Both the position numbers and the translations under genes were made by a program. Below are positions 1 to 6,774 of a stretch of DNA of 20,880 nucleotides, piece after piece. Source of the stretch: a virus; the IMG/VR virus record IMGVR_UViG_3300020411_001047, positions 1 through 20,880 of that record; one strand, 5' to 3'. Each line of letters begins with the position of its first letter. Position 1 is the first letter of the stretch. The notes under the pieces were generated by a model. It was given only the letters and a program-made list of their open reading frames with translations, was not told the origin of the DNA and searched no databases.

Positions 1-1
1 T

Positions 2-211
2 AAGGCTACACCGATAAAGTGTAATAATAAACACATTGATTTAGAAAAAGGAATTGAAATGGAATGTGGTGGTGAGGTATTTACTCAAGGTGTAGAATTA
101 AAAAAATTATCTGCTCTTGTATCACCAAATGGTCAAACAAGTGTTATTCCAGTTCAATGTTTCTTTTGTGTAAAGTGTAGCACAAGATATGACTTGGAGA
201 ATTTATCGTGA
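2..211 (+). CDS. Small cysteine-rich (zinc-ribbon-like) protein, C-terminal part only
   Basis: An open frame enters from the left edge and ends at TGA 209-211, giving 69 visible residues; the start lies outside the window. The visible part has a Cys near the left edge followed by a His (CNNKH), a CGG, and a CFFCVKC cluster near the end. This spacing suggests a small zinc-binding fold, but no family is recognised. It overlaps the next gene by four bases (GTGA), so the two are probably translationally coupled. Its place upstream of the late sigma factor suggests a regulatory or accessory role, which is inference only. Confidence 0.6.
   Translation, partial: KATPIKCNNKHIDLEKGIEMECGGEVFTQGVELKKLSALVSPNGQTSVIPVQCFFCVKCSTRYDLENLS
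196..200 (+). promoter_or_regulatory. Ribosome binding site GGAGA supporting a GTG start
   Basis: GGAGA lies seven bases upstream of GTG at 208, inside the end of the preceding gene. No in-frame ATG follows near the N-terminus, so this site decides the GTG start of the 106-residue protein. Confidence 0.6.
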
Positions 212-528
212 TATTAGAAATTATATTAGGATTCATATGTATCGTATTTGTATTTGTTATTTTTAATTTAACTAGGAAGGTAGAGGGATTAGAAGATGAT
301 AAAGAATTTTATGAATCATATATAAATGTATTTGCTGAAAGGATAGAAGGTGTATCAGCTAAATTAAAACAAATTGATAATAGAGGAACATTCGAGAGTG
401 ATGATGAAGTCGGATTTTTCTTTACATATATCAAAGAATTACAGAAGGAAGTAAGTAACTTAATAGGACAAACAGAAACAGGAGAGATGAATGAATCAGA
501 CAACACAATCAATAGAGAAGAAGGATAG
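208..528 (+). CDS. Small membrane-anchored coiled-coil protein, unknown function
   Basis: This is a 106-residue protein with a GTG start. Residues 2-20 form a strongly hydrophobic segment (ILEIILGFICIVFVFVIF) followed by basic residues (TRK), as in an N-terminal signal anchor with the rest in the cytoplasm. The remainder is charged and helical with heptad-like spacing (KEFYESYINVFAERIEGVSAKLKQI, about residues 32-56) and an acidic tail. It starts in a GTGA overlap with the previous gene, and its last 38 bases overlap the sigma factor gene. No family was recognised. The overlaps argue that it is a real gene in a tightly coupled operon; the minus-strand frame covering it is its shadow. Confidence 0.7.
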   Translation: MILEIILGFICIVFVFVIFNLTRKVEGLEDDKEFYESYINVFAERIEGVSAKLKQIDNRGTFESDDEVGFFFTYIKELQKEVSNLIGQTETGEMNESDNTINREEG

Positions 529-1288
529 CTTGAAACCACCTAAAGTTGTGAAGAAGAGAAAGAAAAAGAGTAAAGTATACTTTGGAACGCCAGTTCAAGA
601 ATCTATTATTAGATATAATTCATTAGATCAAATAGAACAAGCTGACGAAAGAAATAAGATATATAAAGAAGAGATACATGCAGCTTTTATGAAGTTGTGT
701 GAAAATTTAATTCATACATTTAAGTTTTATTATTTTGATGTTCCATCAGATCAAGTTCAACAAGAGGTTGTATCTTTTTTAGTTTTGAATATGCATAAAT
801 ATCAACCTGATAAAGGAAGGGCTTTTTCATACTTTAGTATAGTAGCTAAAAATTGGTTGATATTAAATAATAATGGTAATTATAAAAGATATAAAACACA
901 TGTTAAGATTCCTGAAAGTGATACACCACAAGGTCAAACACCGAGAAATTTAAATATTGCCTCTGGGGCAGCACAATCATATTATTTACAACCACATGAT
1001 GATCAAGAGAATTATGATGAATTTGTGGTATATATGGTTAGGTATTTTGAAAATAAAATACCATCCTTATTTAAAAAGAGAAGAGATATAATGATTGCTG
1101 ATTCGGTTGTTGAATTATTCAGAAGAAGAGAGATGATAGAAAACTTTAATAAGAAAGCTTTATATGTTTTAGTTAGGGAAATGACTGGATATAGTACCCA
1201 ACATATTACTAAAGTTATTAATGTTTTAAAGAAACATTATAGAAATTTAGTTCAAGAATATGAAAATACTGGAACAATTAAGTTATAA
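491..1288 (+). CDS. gp55: T4 gp55-like late-transcription sigma factor
   Basis: A 265-residue protein likely to replace the host sigma factor on RNA polymerase and direct late transcription. The core resembles sigma-70 region 2 as found in T4-type gp55: residues 104-124 contain YQPDKGRAFSYFSIVAKNW, the characteristic KG-[RK]-AFSYF-[ST] signature, preceded by a helical stretch of about residues 57-100. The N-terminus is Lys-rich (residues 9-28). It is longer than T4 gp55 (about 185 residues). The extra C-terminal part has REMTGYSTQHITKVINVLKK (about residues 226-245), which reads like a helix-turn-helix. The clamp-binding SLDFLYE-type end of T4 gp55 is not evident. AGGAGAG directly precedes the ATG, and the start lies 38 bases inside the upstream gene. 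A strong hairpin terminator follows. The family call is firm; the C-terminal HTH is inference. Confidence 0.85.
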   Translation: MNQTTQSIEKKDSLKPPKVVKKRKKKSKVYFGTPVQESIIRYNSLDQIEQADERNKIYKEEIHAAFMKLCENLIHTFKFYYFDVPSDQVQQEVVSFLVLNMHKYQPDKGRAFSYFSIVAKNWLILNNNGNYKRYKTHVKIPESDTPQGQTPRNLNIASGAAQSYYLQPHDDQENYDEFVVYMVRYFENKIPSLFKKRRDIMIADSVVELFRRREMIENFNKKALYVLVREMTGYSTQHITKVINVLKKHYRNLVQEYENTGTIKL

Positions 1289-1311
1289 TTCATCACAAAA
1301 TATCATTATAA

Positions 1312-1345
1312 AAGAAAGGGATTTATTAAATTAAATCCCTTTTTT
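1312..1345 (+). terminator. Rho-independent terminator after the sigma factor gene
   Basis: AAAGGGATTTA (1315-1325) pairs perfectly with TAAATCCCTTT (1332-1342) around a six-base loop. The stem runs into a T tract (1340-1345), and flanking A/T bases extend the pairing. It sits in the 108-base gap between the sigma factor and the structural operon, separating the two transcription units. Confidence 0.8.
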
Positions 1346-1354
1346 ACTTTCTGG

Positions 1355-1370
1355 ATATTTATATATGAAT
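1355..1370 (+). promoter_or_regulatory. Candidate phage late promoter, copy 1 (ATATTTATATATGAAT)
   Basis: This AT-rich 16-mer follows the terminator and ends 26 bases before the ATG at 1397. The identical 16-mer occurs at 18023-18038, and a 14/16 match occurs at 20075-20090, again upstream of plus-strand structural genes. It contains TATTTATA, the exact reverse complement of the T4 late -10 box TATAAATA. I see no -35 element, as expected for a gp55-type promoter. If this is the -10 region, the 5' leader would be about 20 bases. The promoter call is inferred from position and conservation. Confidence 0.6.
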
Positions 1371-1396
1371 GAAAGTATCTAATTAGGGAGTATTGT

Positions 1397-1804
1397 ATGA
1401 AGAATGATCCAGAAATATTTGGTGGTAAAAAGTTCTCTGATTTATTAGAGGAAATCCACAAAAATTCATCTGATAAGAAAGTTCAGATAGATTTACTCAT
1501 ATCTGAATTAACAAGCTATATCCAAACAGCAAATGATGTTGTTCAGATAGTTCCACTTATATCTCAATATCTTGAGGTAGCAGTTAAGAATGATGAACAA
1601 TTAATTAAGGTAGCTACCTTAGTTCAAAGGTTACTTGCTGTAGAAGGTAAAACTCAAGAAAAGGATTCACTATTATCGGAGAGTGAAAAGGAACAATTAT
1701 TAAAAAGTTTAGATGATGTAGTTGTAGATTTAAACAAAAGAAATGATGACATTCAATCTGATGTTAAAAAAGTAAAAAATAAATCAAAGAGGGCAAGTTC
1801 ATAA
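1397..1804 (+). CDS. Conserved helical phage protein, first gene of the baseplate operon, unknown function
   Basis: A 135-residue, probably all-helical soluble protein. Residues 1-15 (MKNDPEIFGGKKFSDL) lead into long amphipathic helices (LLISELTSYIQTANDVVQIV, about residues 33-52), ending in a Lys-rich tail (KKVKNKSKRASS). It has no membrane segment or recognised motif. AGGGAG at 1385-1390 is six bases from the ATG, and its stop shares one base with the gp5 start (TAATG), implying coupled translation. As first gene of the operon next to the hub/spike gene it may be a small baseplate component or assembly chaperone; that is inference from position only. Confidence 0.7.
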   Translation: MKNDPEIFGGKKFSDLLEEIHKNSSDKKVQIDLLISELTSYIQTANDVVQIVPLISQYLEVAVKNDEQLIKVATLVQRLLAVEGKTQEKDSLLSESEKEQLLKSLDDVVVDLNKRNDDIQSDVKKVKNKSKRASS

Positions 1805-3138
1805 TGGCATTTGAAAAATATACTAAACCACCAAGTCAAAGAAATACTTCTGATACTAAACCTGTTGGTAATTTTAAAACAGGAATGAAGAGGGCTGTTC
1901 TTGATGAACCAAAAGCTAAATTTTTTCAACACGAAGCTGGAGAGGTTGTTGATGTAATCTTAAACTCAAGTCATCCAGATTTTATGAAAATGTCAGATAT
2001 AGGTTCTTGTAAAATTAGATTACTTGATAGTGAATTTGCTTTACCAAAAGCTCAATTAAATTGGTATAGGTGTGTAGAAACAAATATAAAAGAATATCCG
2101 TTGGTGGGTGAATATGTAGTAGCAGTTAAATATATGGGTAAGTTTTATTGGACACATAAAATAAATCTATTAGGTAGTATAAATAATAATGCTATGTTTC
2201 ATTTTACAACTGGTAATAAATTAGATAATGGTTATGGGGTAGTAGCTAAAGCTGCTGGTTATGCTGCTAGCGCAGCTGCTGGTGCTATAAAGAATACTAT
2301 GTCACCATTTGCTATGGGAGATTTATTTAAAGGTAACACTCAAATCGCTCCACTAGCAGCTCATGAAGGGCACACAATGTTTAATGGTAGATTTGGTCAA
2401 TCAATAAGATTTGGTAATAGAGCTAGATTAAAAACACAAAAAGGATATCAGAGTGATGCTGGCACAGACCCATATAAATCACCTCATATTATTATAAGAT
2501 CTGGTCCTTTGTTTGATGAATCAGCTATGAAAAAGGCTACTGGTAAGTTTGTTGGGTTAGGAAAACCAATAGAGGAGGATATAAATAAAGATGCTAGTTC
2601 TATATGGTTAACAACAAAAGAAGAAGTTCCATTATCAATAGCAACAGCTAAAGAAAAAATGAAACCATATACATCTGTTAAAAAACCAAGTAAGTATAAT
2701 GGTCAACAGATAGTTGTTAATTCGGATAGAATAATTCTTAATACAAAGAAAAAACAATTATTATGTTTTTCTAAACAAGATATGTATCTGAATAGTGGTA
2801 GAGATTGGGGATTAGATGTATCAAAGAAAATTAAAATACAGAATATGGATACCTTCCAAATAAAATCGGATAAGAAGTTTTCTATTTTTTCTAAAGATAA
2901 AGTTAATATAGATGCAAAGAAGAATATAAATTTTGGAGATAAAAAGGGTGAACTTATAGTTAAGGGTGAAACATTACATAAGTTATTAAAAGAGTTAATA
3001 GATGCTGTTAAACAAAGTCTAACACCTGCAGCTTGTGTAGCTGGTCCTTATCCAGTAACACTAACCAACCCAGCTTTTTTAGAAAAGGTTAAAGCAAAAT
3101 TAAGTAAGATGTTAAGCGATAGAGTAACAACAATATAA
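1804..3138 (+). CDS. gp5: gp5-like baseplate hub / tail spike protein, lacking the T4 lysozyme domain
   Basis: A 444-residue homologue of the T4 gp5 / VgrG-type central spike, which trimerises beneath the tail tube and punctures the outer membrane. About residues 38-130 fit the N-terminal OB-fold (GEVVDVILN through GKFYWTHKINLLGS). An Ala-rich linker follows (GYAASAAAGA, about residues 151-160). Residues 187-205 (HEGHTMFNGRFGQSIRFGN) match the segment leading into the C-terminal beta-helix. About residues 303-385 are short alternating strands (RIILNTKKKQLLCFSKQDMYL; FQIKSDKKFSIFSKDKVNI) of the needle. The tail ends in a helical cap. T4 gp5 carries a glycosidase domain between the OB-fold and helix; no such domain fits here, so this is probably a spike without its own muralytic enzyme. 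The start overlaps the previous stop by one base. Confidence 0.8.
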   Translation: MAFEKYTKPPSQRNTSDTKPVGNFKTGMKRAVLDEPKAKFFQHEAGEVVDVILNSSHPDFMKMSDIGSCKIRLLDSEFALPKAQLNWYRCVETNIKEYPLVGEYVVAVKYMGKFYWTHKINLLGSINNNAMFHFTTGNKLDNGYGVVAKAAGYAASAAAGAIKNTMSPFAMGDLFKGNTQIAPLAAHEGHTMFNGRFGQSIRFGNRARLKTQKGYQSDAGTDPYKSPHIIIRSGPLFDESAMKKATGKFVGLGKPIEEDINKDASSIWLTTKEEVPLSIATAKEKMKPYTSVKKPSKYNGQQIVVNSDRIILNTKKKQLLCFSKQDMYLNSGRDWGLDVSKKIKIQNMDTFQIKSDKKFSIFSKDKVNIDAKKNINFGDKKGELIVKGETLHKLLKELIDAVKQSLTPAACVAGPYPVTLTNPAFLEKVKAKLSKMLSDRVTTI

Positions 3139-3140
3139 AT

Positions 3141-3146
3141 AGGAGG
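3141..3146 (+). promoter_or_regulatory. Strong Shine-Dalgarno AGGAGG
   Basis: A perfect AGGAGG six bases before the ATG at 3153. It is the strongest ribosome binding site I see in the window, suggesting high independent translation of the 174-residue protein after gp5. Confidence 0.7.
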
Positions 3147-3152
3147 TTTCAA

Positions 3153-3677
3153 ATGAAACTAAATGAGTTAAAGAAAATAATAAGAACAACAATAAAATCT
3201 GAAGTAAGAAAAGCTATCAGAGAAGAACTAACTGAAATTATGTTAGGTAAAGAAGAGAAAAAACCTTCTTTATCAAAAATGGTTAAACCAAAGAAAAAGG
3301 TTGTTCGACAAAACACTAATGAAGTTCAGTATACTTCTAATCCACAACTAAATGAAATTTTAAATCAAACAGTTGGATTTAATGGTGGTGGTGGAGCAGG
3401 TTTAGAAGAAGATGATAAAACTATTTCTGTGGATAGTAGTGTTGCTCAATCAGGAGATTTAAGAGGAAGATTTTCACAATTGATGGGTATTGATAATGCA
3501 TTTCAAAATACAAATGGAACACCACAAGGTAGGGAAGCTAATTTAGTTCAGACAGCCGCAGCTATGGGTAGAACCGCAGACCAAGTTCCAGATGATGTTG
3601 CTAATGCATTGACAAGAGATTATCGTGATGTGATGAAAGCGATAGATAAGAAAAAAGGTGGAGGACCGTTAAAGTAA
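3153..3677 (+). CDS. Unknown structural-operon protein with basic helical N-terminus
   Basis: A 174-residue protein of no recognised family. Residues 1-35 form a charged helix (LKKIIRTTIKSEVRKAIREEL) like an oligomerisation or packing helix. Residues 36-52 are Lys-rich (KPKKKVVRQ). A flexible Gly/Asn middle (NGGGGAGLEEDDK, about residues 77-90) follows, then a second region with GRFSQLMGIDNAFQN and a final helix (VANALTRDYRDVMKAIDKKK). It is preceded by AGGAGG and separated from the next gene by one base. Its place between gp5 and gp25 suggests a baseplate or virion role, but the sequence does not prove it. Low complexity makes distant matches hard to judge. Confidence 0.65.
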   Translation: MKLNELKKIIRTTIKSEVRKAIREELTEIMLGKEEKKPSLSKMVKPKKKVVRQNTNEVQYTSNPQLNEILNQTVGFNGGGGAGLEEDDKTISVDSSVAQSGDLRGRFSQLMGIDNAFQNTNGTPQGREANLVQTAAAMGRTADQVPDDVANALTRDYRDVMKAIDKKKGGGPLK

Positions 3678-3678
3678 A

Positions 3679-3963
3679 ATGGCACTCAATAAACAAAAAT
3701 TAGCTAAAGGTATAAAGAAGGCTTTTGATGAAGGACATAAGATTGTTAAGAAAAATGATAAAGCAGATATGCATTGGGAAATCGCAAAAAGAATCGCTGA
3801 TTCTATCGATGAATATATCAGAGGTGGTGATGTGAAAGTAGATACTGATACACCAAATGTAAAAATTATGCCTGGTATAGCTACACCATTGGGTTCAACT
3901 ATCGCACCTGGAAATCCTGTTCCAATGTCAACAAAAGGAACTGGGAAAGGTAAGGTAGTTTAG
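3679..3963 (+). CDS. Small tandem-paralogue protein A (PGNPxPMSTKG family), unknown function
   Basis: A 94-residue protein with an N-terminal helix MALNKQKLAKGIKKAFDEG, a second helix IAKRIADSIDEYIRGGDV (about residues 36-53), and an extended Pro/Gly tail ending APGNPVPMSTKGTGKGKVV. The neighbour at 3964 has the same plan and is evidently a duplicate: MxLNKxKLAKxIKKAxD at the start, I..SIDxYIR in the middle and PGNPxPMSTKG at the end. It ends in TAG with the next ATG directly abutting. Small proteins near gp5 in T4-like phages include the PAAR spike tip gp5.4, but no PAAR signature is visible here. A virion or baseplate role is inferred from position. Confidence 0.7.
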   Translation: MALNKQKLAKGIKKAFDEGHKIVKKNDKADMHWEIAKRIADSIDEYIRGGDVKVDTDTPNVKIMPGIATPLGSTIAPGNPVPMSTKGTGKGKVV

Positions 3964-4311
3964 ATGCCATTGAATAAAATGAAATTAGCTAAAGATATTA
4001 AAAAAGCTTTAGACAAGATGGAATCAAAGGGTAAAAAAAAGGCTTTTAAGAAATCAGATGACCCTCATGAATTTTTAGGTAAGGAGATTTCTAAAGCGAT
4101 TGATAATTATATAAGGAAGGCAGATGTGGTAGGTGAACATAATATGAAGAATTATAAAATGAATGTAGGAACAAATACATTAGAATACGCACCACCATAT
4201 GCAACGCCAACACCTGGAGCAACGATATCACCTGGTAACCCAGCGCCGATGTCAACAAAAGGTCCATTTGGTAAGGGGGCTTATCCTGGTGCTAAAGGAA
4301 AGATAACATAG
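3964..4311 (+). CDS. Small tandem-paralogue protein B (PGNPxPMSTKG family), unknown function
   Basis: A 115-residue paralogue of the preceding protein. Shared parts are the N-terminal helix (MPLNKMKLAKDIKKALDKM), the second helix (ISKAIDNYIRKADV, about residues 41-54) and the tail motif (TISPGNPAPMSTKG). It differs by a Lys-rich insertion after the first helix (ESKGKKKAFKKSDD), an inserted NMKNYKMNVGTNTLEYAPPYA stretch, and a Gly-rich end (PFGKGAYPGAKGKIT). The start abuts the previous TAG. The next gene follows after 10 bases carrying AGGAGA. Function is unknown; the duplication suggests two related subunits or a subunit and its variant. Confidence 0.7.
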   Translation: MPLNKMKLAKDIKKALDKMESKGKKKAFKKSDDPHEFLGKEISKAIDNYIRKADVVGEHNMKNYKMNVGTNTLEYAPPYATPTPGATISPGNPAPMSTKGPFGKGAYPGAKGKIT

Positions 4312-4321
4312 GAGATAAAAA

Positions 4322-4747
4322 ATGCCAGAAAATCCAGATTTAAATGATGATATATCGGTTGGTGTAACCTTACCATTTGACGGGGATCAACTTGGTGGGT
4401 ATAATTTATCTAAAACAACATTACAACAAGCTTCATCAAATATAAAAAATCTTTTACTAACTATGAAAGGTGAACGACCAATGCAACCAACATTTGGATC
4501 TGATTTATTTAGAACTTTATTTGAACCTATGGTTGATGGTGGTGAAATAGAGGAACAAGCTGAATTAGCTATTAATGAAGCTATGGAAGAATGGTTACCT
4601 TATATAAAAATAGAATCATTGGATTTTACATCATCAAATGTTGAGAAAGACAGAAACATATTTAAAATAACAATGGTCTTTTCGATAGTGGGTGATCCAA
4701 ATAGATTTGATGAATTAACATTTACAGTTGAAGGTTCGGGAGAATAA
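4322..4747 (+). CDS. gp25: gp25-like baseplate wedge subunit (lysozyme-like gp25/gpW fold)
   Basis: A 141-residue protein of the T4 gp25 / phage P2 gpW-type wedge family, which connects the baseplate inner ring to the sheath and helps nucleate sheath assembly. The diagnostic segment is ERPMQPTFGSDLFRTLFEP at residues 51-69: the Glu, the P-x-FGSDL turn and the following helix are the family core. The preceding stretch (LQQASSNIKNLLLTMKG, about residues 34-50) also fits. The C-terminal half has the expected helix (AELAINEAMEEWLPYIKIESLDF) and final strands. AGGAGA lies six bases before the ATG, and gp6 starts two bases after the stop, the usual gp25-gp6 neighbour pair. Length is typical for the family. 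Confidence 0.9.
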   Translation: MPENPDLNDDISVGVTLPFDGDQLGGYNLSKTTLQQASSNIKNLLLTMKGERPMQPTFGSDLFRTLFEPMVDGGEIEEQAELAINEAMEEWLPYIKIESLDFTSSNVEKDRNIFKITMVFSIVGDPNRFDELTFTVEGSGE

Positions 4748-4749
4748 TA

Positions 4750-6756
4750 ATGCCAAAGCAAGATGTCAAAAAAGAAGTTAAATATTTAAATAAAGATTTT
4801 AAACAATTTAGAAATAATCTAATTGATTTTGCTAAAGTTTATTTTCCAAATTCATATAATGACTTTAATGAAACATCTCCTGGTATGATGTTTATTGAGA
4901 TGGCATCATATGTCGGTGATGTGTTGTCTTATTATATAGATAATCAATTTAAAGAATCATTATTAGGTTACGCGGAAGAACAACAAAATATACTTAGATT
5001 AGCACAAACACTTGGGTATACACCAAAATTATCTACACCATCAATTGTAAATTTAGATGTTTATGTTGTAATACCATCAGACTTAACAGATTCATTAAAT
5101 CCAAAACCAGATTATACATACGCTCCTATAATTGAAGCTGGTATGGAACTTGGTTCATCATCAACAGGTACAAATTTCAGAACATCGGAAGCAGTAGATT
5201 TTAGAAGTGGTGGTACTGTATCTGTATATGAAACAGATGGTGATAACAATCCAATGAGATGGTTGATTAAAAAAAGTGTTATGGCTCAAGCAGGAACAGT
5301 TAAAACTTTTACTCAAACCTTTAACGCACCATCTAAATTTGTAACATTTGAATTACCAGATGCAAATGTTATAGAGATATTAGATTGTAAAGATTCGGAT
5401 GGTCAGAGTTGGTATGAAACACCATATCTTGCTCAAGATACAATGTTTGTTGATACAGCCAATACATCTGCTAATGATTCTGAATTAGCTCAATTTAGTC
5501 AAGACGCTCCATTTTTATTAAGACTTAGAAAAACAGCAAGAAGATTTATAACAAGAATAAATAGTTTAAACAAAATGGAATTGAGATTTGGTTCTGGTAT
5601 ATCAGACAATCCTGATGAAGAGATTATTCCAAATCCAACAAACATTGGTTCGTTTTTACCTGGAACACCATCAAAGATAGACCACTCATATGATCCATCA
5701 AACTTTTTATATACAAGAACATATGGATCAGTTCCAACTAATACTTCATTAGTTGTTCGTTATTTAGTTGGTGGTGGTATAGATTCAAATGTTCCTCAAG
5801 GAGATATAAAAACTGTTAATACAGTTGTGTGGAATTATGCTGATGAAGAATCTTTAGATGTTAATACTGTCAAAAAAATAAAACAATCACTTGCTGTAAC
5901 AAATACTGAACCAGCAACAGGCGGTAGGGGTATTGAATCGAATGAAGAAATTAGAATGAATGCTATGGCTCATTTTTCTACACAAAATAGAGCAGTAACT
6001 AAAGAAGATTATATAACAAGAGTTTATTCGTTACCATCTAAATATGGTAATGTAGCTAAAGTTTATATTGTTCAAGATGACCAAACAAATCAAGCCGATG
6101 GTGTTGTTGTAACATCTAACAGTACTGGTAAATCTGTAACAACAGGAGGAGAGGGTGGAACAGCATCTTCAAACGAATCTAATGGAACATTCGGAACTGG
6201 TGCGGTTGTTAATGCTGGGTTCATAGGACCAGCTTCTGCTGGTAAAGCTCATATACCAAATCCATTAGCTTTAAACTTTTATACTTTGGGATATGATTCA
6301 AATAAAAAATTAATCAAACTAAATTCTGCAGTTAAACAAAATTTAGAAAACTATTTAAGTCAGTATAGAATGTTAACCGATGCTATTAATATGAGAGATG
6401 CTTATATAGTTAATATAGGAATAAACTTTCAGATATCGGTATTAAAAAATTATAATAAAAGAGAAGTTATTTTAAAATGTATAGATAAGATAAAAGATTT
6501 CTTTGATATAGATAAATGGCAAATAAATCAACCAATTGTAAAAGCTGATTTAATTTATGAAATGTCATTGGTCGATGGAGTTCAGAATGTAATTGAAGTT
6601 AATGTTGTTAATAAATGGGATAAAACACAAGGATACTCTGGTAATGTTTATGATATAACAGAAGCTACAAGAAATGAAATAATATATCCATCAGCTGATC
6701 CTTGTATCTTTGAATTAAAATATTTTGAAAAAGACATAGAAGGTATGTCGGTTTAA
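4750..6756 (+). CDS. gp6: gp6-like baseplate wedge subunit
   Basis: A 668-residue protein matching the T4 gp6 wedge family, which as a dimer forms the continuous inner ring of the baseplate. The N-terminus is characteristic: YLNKDFKQFRNNLIDFAKVYFP, then FNETSPGMMFIEMASYVGDVLSYYIDNQ and LAQTLGYTPKLSTPS (about residues 12-98). The middle is beta-rich with variable insertions. GGRGIESNEEIRMNAMAHFS (from residue 391) followed by NRAVTKEDYITRVYSLP is the conserved region shared with baseplate-J proteins. A Ser/Thr/Gly-rich loop (about residues 455-490) looks surface-exposed. The C-terminal domain (LNSAVKQNLENYLSQYRMLTDAINM onward) is also typical. T4 gp6 is of similar size (about 660). It directly follows gp25. 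Confidence 0.88.
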   Translation: MPKQDVKKEVKYLNKDFKQFRNNLIDFAKVYFPNSYNDFNETSPGMMFIEMASYVGDVLSYYIDNQFKESLLGYAEEQQNILRLAQTLGYTPKLSTPSIVNLDVYVVIPSDLTDSLNPKPDYTYAPIIEAGMELGSSSTGTNFRTSEAVDFRSGGTVSVYETDGDNNPMRWLIKKSVMAQAGTVKTFTQTFNAPSKFVTFELPDANVIEILDCKDSDGQSWYETPYLAQDTMFVDTANTSANDSELAQFSQDAPFLLRLRKTARRFITRINSLNKMELRFGSGISDNPDEEIIPNPTNIGSFLPGTPSKIDHSYDPSNFLYTRTYGSVPTNTSLVVRYLVGGGIDSNVPQGDIKTVNTVVWNYADEESLDVNTVKKIKQSLAVTNTEPATGGRGIESNEEIRMNAMAHFSTQNRAVTKEDYITRVYSLPSKYGNVAKVYIVQDDQTNQADGVVVTSNSTGKSVTTGGEGGTASSNESNGTFGTGAVVNAGFIGPASAGKAHIPNPLALNFYTLGYDSNKKLIKLNSAVKQNLENYLSQYRMLTDAINMRDAYIVNIGINFQISVLKNYNKREVILKCIDKIKDFFDIDKWQINQPIVKADLIYEMSLVDGVQNVIEVNVVNKWDKTQGYSGNVYDITEATRNEIIYPSADPCIFELKYFEKDIEGMSV

Positions 6757-6760
6757 TAAA

Positions 6761-6766
6761 AGGGAG
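6761..6766 (+). promoter_or_regulatory. Ribosome binding site AGGGAG supporting a GTG start
   Basis: AGGGAG lies eight bases before GTG at 6775 in an 18-base gap after gp6. The next in-frame ATG is far inside the conserved beta-sandwich, so this site fixes the GTG start. Confidence 0.6.
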
Positions 6767-6774
6767 AATAGAAA

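Noticed and set aside
309-539. Minus-strand open frame of 76 residues
   Set aside because: It lies wholly over the coupled plus-strand genes at 208 and 491, has no ribosome binding site support, and reads as a low-complexity shadow.
1355-1370. A T4-type TATAAATA late promoter on the minus strand driving leftward transcription
   Set aside because: The minus strand reads TATAAATA here, but there is no credible leftward gene near any of the three sites and all three precede rightward genes. Plus-strand use is the simpler reading, though orientation is untested.
3679-4311. PAAR spike-tip proteins
   Set aside because: Position and size suit T4 gp5.4, but the Pro-Ala-Ala-Arg repeat pattern and metal-binding His/Cys residues are not present.
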